From Nitriliruptoraceae bacterium (GTDB taxonomy: Bacteria > Actinomycetota > Nitriliruptoria > Nitriliruptorales > Nitriliruptoraceae): DNA of 12,354 nucleotides. Every line of letters begins with the position of its first letter. The first letter of the stretch is position 1. Location: the NCBI GenBank assembly GCA_007125475.1, contig SLDB01000198.1, positions 1-12,354 of the forward strand. The letters are read 5' to 3'. Under the pieces are notes generated by a model. That model made no database searches, was not told the origin of the DNA, and saw only the letters and a list, made by a program, of their open reading frames with translations. Positions 8,063 through 12,354 of this stretch are shown piece by piece. A program made the translations under genes and the position numbers.

Positions 8063-9142
8063 TCAGGCGGGTACGTCGACGAGGACCTCACGACTGGCCG
8101 CGAGGAAGGCGTCGACCTCCGGCGGGGTGCCGACCGAGACGCGGAGCTGGCTCCTCATCCCGTACGGCGCCAGCGGCCGCACCCCGACCCCGTGGCCGGC
8201 GTAGGCGACGACGACGTCGTCGACCGCCCCGCCGACGTCGAGGAGGACGAAGTTGCCGAGTCCGTCGGCGAACCGCACCCCGAGCTCGGTCAGGCCCTGC
8301 ACCATCCGCTGACGCCCCTCGAGCGTGCCGGCCACCGTGCGTTCGAGGTGCTCCTCGTCTCCCAGGCTCGCGATCGCCGCCGCCTGGGCCGGTCCGGTGA
8401 CGTTGAACCGGCTCCGGCGACCGTCCACCTCGGCGACGAGCGGTGCCGGCCCGACGAGCACCCCGACCCGCATCCCCGCCAGGGCGTACGCCTTCGAGAA
8501 CGTGGTCACCGTCAGCAGGCGGGGGTGGGTGACGTCGAGCTCGTCGACGGCCGCGTAGCCGCGTTGACCCCGCGCGAAGTGGTGGTAGGCCTCGTCGACG
8601 ACCACCGTGACGTGCGCCGGGGCGTCCTCGACGAGGCGGGTGAGCGAGTCGCGGTCGAGGTGTGCGCCGGTGGGGTTGCCGGGGTTGTCCACGACGATCA
8701 CCCGGGTGGCGTCGGTGACCCGTGCCAACAACGCGTCGACGTCGCGGTGCTCAGGTGCGTGCGGCACCGGGGGGTTGGTGGTGGGCACCTCGACGTAGTG
8801 GGCGCCGGCGTTCTCCGCGGCGAGGCGGTACACCACGAACGAACGTTCGAACGCCAGGACCTCGGCCGACCCCCGTCCGTGGCAGGCGTGGGCGATCACG
8901 TCCATCAGCACCGCGGCCGAACCGGTGCCGACCGCGACCTCCTCACGGGGACGGCCGAGGCGGTCGGCCAGGGCGCCACGCAACTCCAGGCTCTGGTCGT
9001 CGGGGTAGCGGTGCGCCGCGGCGGCCGCCTCACGGGCCGCGGCCAGCGCGGCCGGGGACGGTCCGAACGGCGACTCGTTCGACGACAGGCGGACGTCCAT
9101 CCCGGGCGGGGGGCCGACCGTCGAGGCTGCCGCGACACTCAT
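8063..9142 (-). CDS. hisC: Histidinol-phosphate aminotransferase family (class I/II PLP aminotransferase)
   Basis: A 359-residue fold-type I PLP aminotransferase. HisC makes histidinol phosphate from imidazole acetol phosphate with glutamate. RLSSNESPFGPSP (18-30) is the N-terminal HisC signature. VDNPGNPTG (151-159) holds the Asn156 that contacts PLP, VVDEAYHHF (181-189) holds Asp183 and Tyr186, and TFSKAYALAGMRVG (214-227) holds the Schiff-base Lys217 and the phosphate-binding Arg225. The C-terminus LRVSVGTPPEVDAFLAA is also HisC-like. ATG 9142 has GGAG about 8 nt upstream. No other histidine gene is nearby, so this could be the pathway enzyme, a paralogue or an aromatic-amino-acid (phenylalanine) aminotransferase, which share this signature. 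Fold and catalysis are certain; exact substrate is not. Confidence 0.85.
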   Translation of the reverse strand: MSVAAASTVGPPPGMDVRLSSNESPFGPSPAALAAAREAAAAAHRYPDDQSLELRGALADRLGRPREEVAVGTGSAAVLMDVIAHACHGRGSAEVLAFERSFVVYRLAAENAGAHYVEVPTTNPPVPHAPEHRDVDALLARVTDATRVIVVDNPGNPTGAHLDRDSLTRLVEDAPAHVTVVVDEAYHHFARGQRGYAAVDELDVTHPRLLTVTTFSKAYALAGMRVGVLVGPAPLVAEVDGRRSRFNVTGPAQAAAIASLGDEEHLERTVAGTLEGRQRMVQGLTELGVRFADGLGNFVLLDVGGAVDDVVVAYAGHGVGVRPLAPYGMRSQLRVSVGTPPEVDAFLAASREVLVDVPA

Positions 9143-9159
9143 CCGCTCGCTCCGTTCCC

Positions 9160-9186
9160 CGTCACCGACGTCACCACGTCACCATA
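9160..9186 (-). promoter_or_regulatory. hisC upstream region: TATGGT -10 and three CGTCACC repeats
   Basis: Read on the minus strand, TATGGT (9186-9181) is a reasonable -10 box. The predicted start lies near 9174, giving a leader of about 30 nt with the GGAG site. Three copies of CGTCACC on the plus strand (9160-9166, 9169-9175, 9177-9183) overlap the -10 and the leader with periods of 9 and 8 bp. The arrangement suggests an operator or a leader element, but could be chance in a GC-rich spacer. Confidence 0.35.
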
Positions 9187-9187
9187 G

Positions 9188-9205
9188 ACCCACCCCGCTG
9201 TGGGT
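9188..9205. repeat. Hairpin in the groES-like/hisC spacer
   Basis: ACCCAC (9188-9193) and GTGGGT (9200-9205) form a 6-bp stem with a 6-nt loop. It lies between the end of the groES-like gene and the presumed hisC -10, where a terminator of the upstream gene or part of the hisC promoter would be expected. Confidence 0.35.
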
Positions 9206-9225
9206 GCCCCACCCCACACGGTCAC

Positions 9226-9245
9226 CCGGTGCCGGCACGGACCGG
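9226..9245 (-). terminator. Hairpin directly after the groES-like stop
   Basis: On the minus strand CCGGT (9245-9241) begins immediately after the TGA and pairs with ACCGG (9230-9226) across a 10-nt loop. There is no T-tract. Position is the main argument. Confidence 0.3.
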
Positions 9246-9581
9246 TCACAGGTACAGGCCGGTCGCGTTCTCCCCGCGGGTGGAGGCGACGGCGTGGACG
9301 TCGCGTTCACGCACGATGAGGTAGGCGTCCCCCTGCACATCCACCTCGATCACGTCGTCGGGGAGGTAGAGGACCTCGTCGCCGACCCCGATCTGCCGCA
9401 CGTGGGGGCCGACCCCGATCGCCTCGCCCCAGATCCCCTTCCGGTCCATCGACGACGCCGTCGCGGGGATGAGGATCCCCGCCTTGGTGCGTCGCTCACC
9501 GTCGTCGGGCGGCGCGAGGAGGACACGGTCGCCGAGGACGGCGACGTGTCGGCGGGGTTCGTTCACGGCGGATGCACTCAT
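9246..9581 (-). CDS. GroES-like co-chaperonin family protein (orphan)
   Basis: A 111-residue Cpn10-fold protein. After a short N-terminal extension comes LGDRVLLAPPDDGERRTKAG (16-35), then the mobile-loop region with the hydrophobic tripeptide ILI (36-38) that in GroES contacts GroEL, then GEAIGVGPHVRQIGVGDEVL (52-71) and GDAYLIVRERDVHAV (84-98), all matching GroES. Unlike classical GroES, which ends near this point, it continues with ASTRGENATGLYL. From memory, a second GroES-like protein ending in TGLYL occurs in several actinobacteria including streptomycetes, so this is probably that paralogue and not the groES of the groESL operon. No groEL is adjacent. TAGCCT lies 9 nt before ATG 9581, so the transcript is likely almost leaderless. 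The partner, GroEL or something else, is unknown. Confidence 0.85.
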   Translation of the reverse strand: MSASAVNEPRRHVAVLGDRVLLAPPDDGERRTKAGILIPATASSMDRKGIWGEAIGVGPHVRQIGVGDEVLYLPDDVIEVDVQGDAYLIVRERDVHAVASTRGENATGLYL

Positions 9582-9590
9582 GGTCGCCGG

Positions 9591-9596
9591 AGGCTA
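9591..9596 (-). promoter_or_regulatory. -10 box of the groES-like gene (TAGCCT)
   Basis: Read on the minus strand, TAGCCT lies 9 nt from the ATG and there is no purine-rich RBS in between, which fits a leaderless or nearly leaderless message. No clear -35 is seen. Confidence 0.5.
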
Positions 9597-9597
9597 G

Positions 9598-9627
9598 CGC
9601 CCGGCACGGGCACCGCTCGACCGGGCG
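9598..9627 (-). terminator. Hairpin directly after the DtxR-family gene
   Basis: On the minus strand CGCCCGG (9627-9621) starts right after the TGA and pairs with CCGGGCG (9604-9598), a perfect 7-bp stem with a 16-nt loop. It ends just before the -10 box of the groES-like gene, so it may separate the two transcription units. No T-tract follows. Confidence 0.45.
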
Positions 9628-10302
9628 TCAGCGCGGCGTGACGTAGGTGTGCGCTGCGACGTGGGGCGGGAGTGCCGCGTCACGCACGCTCCCGGCGACC
9701 AGGACCCACCCGTCACGATGGGCCTGCACCTCGGCGTCGTCGCCCGGGACGACACCGGCGCCCTGAAGCAGCTGCAACGCCTCGTCGTCGCCCTCGATGG
9801 TCTCGGTGACGCGGACGACGTGGACCGGGCCCGGCGGGGCCTCGGCGAGTCGGACCGCCGACGACTGGTCCGGGAGGTTCGCCGACCCGGGGATCGGGTT
9901 GCCGTGCGGGCACGTGCCCGGGTCGTCGAGGAGGTCGACGACCCGGTCGGCGACGTCGTCGGAGAGGATCCCCTCCCAGCGGGCGGCCTCGTGGTGCACT
10001 TTCCACCACTCCAGCCCGATCACGTCGGCCAGGAGGCGCTCGGTGAGCCGGTGGCGGCGCACCGCGTCGACCGCCCGCCGACGACCGGCCTCGGAGAGGA
10101 CCAGTCCGTGCCCGTCGGCGGCGGGCACCGCGGTGCCGGCGTCGAGCAGGTGGGTGACGGCGGCGTCGACGGCCGCGTCGGGGGCCGGGATGCGCCGAAG
10201 GATCTCCGCCGGGCTCACCGACGCGGTCTCCTCGGTGGACAGCAGCACCTCGAGGACCTCGGTGGCGAGGCTCTCGGTGGTGGTGTCGTCGGCGACGGGC
10301 AC
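9628..10302 (-). CDS. DtxR/IdeR-family metal-dependent regulator, divergent metal site
   Basis: A 224-residue protein of the length and layout of DtxR/IdeR: N-terminal winged helix (about 6-75), dimerisation domain with HRLTERLLADVIGLEWWKVH (84-103), the CPHGNPIPG loop (131-139) and a C-terminal FeoA/SH3-like domain (about 158-224). Compared with DtxR, the ancillary-site ligands are kept (His84, Glu88, His103 for H79, E83, H98). In the primary site, HEAARWEG has Ala107 for C102 and Gly111 for H106, with only Glu110 matching E105. The position matching M10 is not Met. The recognition helix also looks unlike DtxR (AVDAAVTHLLDAG). GTG 10302 has GGAGG 4 nt upstream; longer in-frame starts cross the iron box. 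It is divergent from the iron ABC ATPase. Iron or manganese response is therefore likely by family and context, but metal specificity is open. Confidence 0.85.
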   Translation of the reverse strand: MPVADDTTTESLATEVLEVLLSTEETASVSPAEILRRIPAPDAAVDAAVTHLLDAGTAVPAADGHGLVLSEAGRRRAVDAVRRHRLTERLLADVIGLEWWKVHHEAARWEGILSDDVADRVVDLLDDPGTCPHGNPIPGSANLPDQSSAVRLAEAPPGPVHVVRVTETIEGDDEALQLLQGAGVVPGDDAEVQAHRDGWVLVAGSVRDAALPPHVAAHTYVTPR

Positions 10303-10354
10303 GGCGCCTCCGTTGGTGGTTGCGGACGATCGCGGGAACGGGGCCTGCCGCAAG

Positions 10355-10373
10355 GAAGGGTAGCCTAACCTTG
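10355..10373. promoter_or_regulatory. DtxR/IdeR-type iron box between regulator and fbpC
   Basis: GAAGGGTAGCCTAACCTTG matches the actinobacterial iron box TTAGGTTAGGCTAACCTAA at 13 of 19 positions. It is itself a near-perfect inverted repeat, AAGGGTAG-C-CTAACCTT, with 7 of 8 positions pairing. It overlaps a TAGCCT -10 on the plus strand and a TAGGCT on the minus strand. Binding by an iron-loaded IdeR-type repressor would shut off fbpC and could also control the regulator gene. Confidence 0.7.
10361..10366 (+). promoter_or_regulatory. -10 box of fbpC (TAGCCT) inside the iron box
   Basis: The hexamer is the same as those before yqeY, liuB and the groES-like gene. The expected start near 10373 gives a leader of about 30 nt to GTG 10403. 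On the opposite strand TAGGCT (10367-10362) could serve the regulator gene. Confidence 0.5.
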
Positions 10374-10402
10374 TCACGCACTCGAATGGATGGACGACGA
10401 CG

Positions 10403-11494
10403 GTGGCCGACCCCGACACCCCGGCGCTGCGGTGCACCGGGTTGGTGCGGCGATTCGGCGCGACGACCGCCGTCGACGGGGTGGACCTGACGGTGCCGCG
10501 GGGCAGCCTCACCGCTCTGTTGGGACCCTCCGGGTGCGGCAAGACCACCGTGTTGCGGATGGTCGCCGGACTCCTCACCCCCGACGCCGGGGTGATCGAG
10601 ATCGACGGGCGGGTCGTGAACGACGCGCACGTCGCCACCCCGCCCGAGGAACGCAACGTCGGGATGGTGTTCCAGGACTATGCGCTGTTCCCCCACCTCA
10701 GCGTCGTGCGGAACGTCGCCTACGGATTGACGCACCTGCCCCGGTCGCAACGACTCCGGCGGGCGACGGAGGTCCTCGACCTCGTCGGCCTCGCCGAGCT
10801 CGCCGACCGTTTCCCGACCGCGATGTCGGGGGGTCAGCAGCAGCGCGTCGCCCTCGCCCGCGCCCTGGCGCCCGAGCCGGACCTCGTCCTCCTCGACGAG
10901 CCGTTCTCGAACCTCGACGCCTCCCTGCGGGCCGAGGTCCGCGAGGAGGTCCGGGCGATCCTGCACGCCGCCGACCAGACCGCGGTGTTCGTGACGCACG
11001 ACCAGGAAGAGGCCCTGTCGCTCGCCGACCGCGTCGCCGTGATGCAGGGTGGCAGGATCCACCAGCTCGCCGACCCGCAGACCCTCTACACGGATCCGGC
11101 GACGCGGTTCGTAGCCGAGTTCGTCGGGGAGGCCGACCTGCTGCCCGGTCGGCGTGCGGGGACGTACCTCGTCGACTCCCCGATCGGCCGCCTGGCCACG
11201 GCCCGCCCGGTCGAGGCGGACGACGTCACCGTGGTACTGCGGCCGGAGTCGTTGACACTGCGCCGCCAGTCCGACGGCCACGGCGTGGTGACCGGGATCT
11301 CGTACTTCGGCCACGACCAGTTGGTGCAGGTCGCCCTCGACGACGGGCTGCTGCTGCGCGCCCGACGCGGTCCCCGGCTCGACCTGCGGCGCGCTGAACG
11401 CGTCCACGTCGCGGTGAACGGTCCGGTGCTGACGTTCCCCGGCACGCCGACGTGGCCGGAAGAGGCGCCCCTGGCGGGCACCACCCACGCCTGA
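10403..11494 (+). CDS. fbpC: Iron(III) ABC transporter ATP-binding protein (FbpC type)
   Basis: A 363-residue ABC ATPase of the CUT1/FbpC/PotA layout that energises uptake through an inner-membrane permease. Walker A GPSGCGKTT (41-49), Q-loop VFQDYALFPHLS with Gln91, signature MSGGQQQRVALARAL (141-155), Walker B LVLLDEP (161-167), D-loop SNLDASL and H-loop His199 in FVTHDQEEAL are all intact. Residues after about 240 form a TOBE-like regulatory domain (VVLRPESLTLRR, near 277-288). FVAEFVGEADLLPGR after the ATPase core is typical of FbpC proteins. GTG 10403 lacks a strong RBS but fits family N-termini. The iron box in its promoter and the FbpB-like permease opposite argue for ferric iron; molybdate, sulfate, polyamine or thiamine use this ATPase type but fit the context less well. 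The permease is on the other strand. Confidence 0.88.
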   Translation: MADPDTPALRCTGLVRRFGATTAVDGVDLTVPRGSLTALLGPSGCGKTTVLRMVAGLLTPDAGVIEIDGRVVNDAHVATPPEERNVGMVFQDYALFPHLSVVRNVAYGLTHLPRSQRLRRATEVLDLVGLAELADRFPTAMSGGQQQRVALARALAPEPDLVLLDEPFSNLDASLRAEVREEVRAILHAADQTAVFVTHDQEEALSLADRVAVMQGGRIHQLADPQTLYTDPATRFVAEFVGEADLLPGRRAGTYLVDSPIGRLATARPVEADDVTVVLRPESLTLRRQSDGHGVVTGISYFGHDQLVQVALDDGLLLRARRGPRLDLRRAERVHVAVNGPVLTFPGTPTWPEEAPLAGTTHA

Positions 11495-11520
11495 CCGGCC
11501 GGGGAACCACCGGCCGACGC

Positions 11521-11610
11521 ACCGCGCGGCTCGCCGCGGGTCCCCACCGCTCAGCGCAGCTCGCTGCGGGTCCCCGCCGTTCAGCGCAGTTCGCGGCGCT
11601 CGCGGATCAT
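11521..11610. repeat. Three-copy 30-bp tandem repeat with hairpins at a convergent gene end
   Basis: Units 11521-11550, 11551-11580 and 11581-11610 repeat with a period of exactly 30 bp. Units 1 and 2 match at 24 of 30 positions; units 2 and 3 match at 16 of their first 18. Unit 3 is the coding end of the permease (its stop codon and the codons for ELR). Each unit has a hairpin: CGCGG-CTCG-CCGCG (11525-11538), CGCAG-CTCG-CTGCG (11555-11568) and CGCAG-TTCG-CGGCG (11585-11598, one mismatch). It may act as a bidirectional terminator between fbpC and the permease. Confidence 0.75.
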
Positions 11611-12354
11611 CGCCACGGCGAGCGGGACCGATCCCAGCAGTATCAGGAGCAACGCGGGCAGCGCCGCACGGGTGAAGAACGCCTCGGCCGTCGCCGACCA
11701 CACCCGCGTCGCCAGGGTGTCGAACCCGGTCGGGGCCAGCAGGAGCGTCGCCGGGAGCTCCTTGAGCGCGGTGAGGAACACCAACGCGCCGCCGGCCAGC
11801 GCGCCGCGCCGGGCGAGCGGGACGGTGACACGCCCCAGCGTCGCCATCCGAGTCGAACCCAGGGTTCGTGCCGCCGCCTCGACGTTCGGGTTCACCTGCA
11901 ACAGCGATCCCCGCACCGCCCCGACGGCTTGCGGCAGGAACAGCACGACGTAGGCGAACACCAGCATCGCCAGCGTCTGGTAGAGCATCGGGGTGAGGCG
12001 GATCCCCATGAACACCAGCGCGAGGGCGACGACGATCCCCGGCAGGGCGTAGCCGGTGTAGGAGGTCCGCTCGGCGAGGCGGGCGATCCGCGAGTTGGAC
12101 CGCGACGACCAGATCGCGATCGGGAGCGCCGCGGCGACCCCGGCGACGGCCCCGAGCCCCGCGGCCAGCAGGCTGCGACCGGCCGCACCGAGGGCGAAGT
12201 CGGCGATCTCGCCGGCCGCCAGCCCACGGACCAGTCATAACAGGATCGCCGTGATCGGGGTGACCAGACCGATGAGCACCACCGACCCGCACAACGCCGC
12301 CGCCGGCCACCGCCAGCGGCCCAGCGGCACCATCGGCGCCGGTCGGGTGCCCCC
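11581..12354 (-). pseudogene. fbpB: FbpB-type iron ABC transporter permease, C-terminal part, interrupted by TGA
   Basis: Membrane component of a binding-protein-dependent transporter. The frame is open from the window edge down to a TGA at 12235-12237 and then continues in the same frame to the TGA at 11581. Before the break it reads MVPLGRWRWPAAALCGSVVL then TPITAILL; after it LVRGLAAGEIADFALGAAGR. Together these match the second half of an FbpB permease, where Trp usually stands at the break. Hydrophobic segments follow (RSLLAAGLGAVAGVAAALPI, YTGYALPGIVVALALVFMGI, TLAMLVFAYVVLFLPQAVGA, LPALLLILLGSVPLAVAMI). The EAA loop that docks on the ATPase is intact: VEAARTLGSTRMATLGRVTV. The codon before the stop is TTA, otherwise unseen in the genes here. 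Either a recent nonsense mutation or a base-call error explains it. Convergent with fbpC; the substrate-binding protein is not in the window. Confidence 0.8.

Noticed and set aside
7874..9187. 437-codon plus-strand open frame opposite hisC
   Set aside because: Shadow of hisC on the other strand; no motif and no start signal.
12235..12237. Selenocysteine or other recoding of the TGA in the permease
   Set aside because: The expected residue is Trp, not Cys or Sec, no SECIS-like hairpin stands out just after the stop, and TGA terminates every complete gene here.
9713..12310. 865-codon minus-strand open frame across fbpC and the iron box
   Set aside because: It crosses four real features in other frames, including the permease, ATPase and regulator, and reads as a GC-rich low-complexity protein.

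Overview
The window is very GC-rich, with strong G/C bias at third codon positions, frequent GTG starts and TGA as the terminator of every complete gene. It carries a DtxR/IdeR-type iron box and TAGCCT-type -10 hexamers placed directly at start codons. This points to a high-GC actinobacterium (Actinomycetota). The class cannot be fixed from sequence alone; a deep lineage such as Nitriliruptoria or Acidimicrobiia is a guess.

Layout. 1-792 (-): 5' part of a saccharopine-dehydrogenase-like NAD(P)-binding protein. 949-1326 (+): small protein of unknown function. 1397-1855 (+): YqeY/GatB-like protein. 1919-7371 (+): a leucine-catabolism block, liuB-liuC-liuD-liuE (methylcrotonyl-CoA carboxylase beta, methylglutaconyl-CoA hydratase, methylcrotonyl-CoA carboxylase alpha, HMG-CoA lyase). 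These four genes cover 3-methylcrotonyl-CoA to acetoacetate plus acetyl-CoA. Isovaleryl-CoA dehydrogenase (liuA) and a dedicated regulator are absent from the window. 7404-7979 (-): TlpA/ResA-like thioredoxin with a lipoprotein-like signal. 8063-9142 (-): histidinol-phosphate aminotransferase type enzyme. 9246-9581 (-): GroES-like protein without a groEL beside it. 9628-10302 (-): DtxR-family regulator, divergent from 10403-11494 (+), an FbpC-type iron ABC ATPase, with a near-palindromic iron box between them. 11581-12354 (-): C-terminal part of an FbpB-type permease, convergent with the ATPase and interrupted by an in-frame TGA.

Regulation visible in the sequence. Five intergenic TAGCCT/TAGCGT hexamers mark likely promoters. 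Two lie exactly 7 nt from a GTG or ATG and one lies 9 nt away, which suggests leaderless transcripts. liuBC and liuDE appear to have separate promoters, each next to an inverted repeat that could be an operator. Most gene ends carry GC-rich hairpins without T-tracts. The ATPase/permease junction instead carries a 30-bp tandem repeat, two units of which encode hairpins with a compensatory base-pair change.

No stretch over 300 bases lacks a gene. I found no RNA gene, CRISPR array, insertion sequence or prophage. The region looks like ordinary chromosomal metabolism and iron-uptake DNA. The points that deserve attention are the broken permease, the divergent DtxR protein beside an iron box, the orphan GroES and the repeat/promoter architecture; I did not find a clearly new defence or mobile system.
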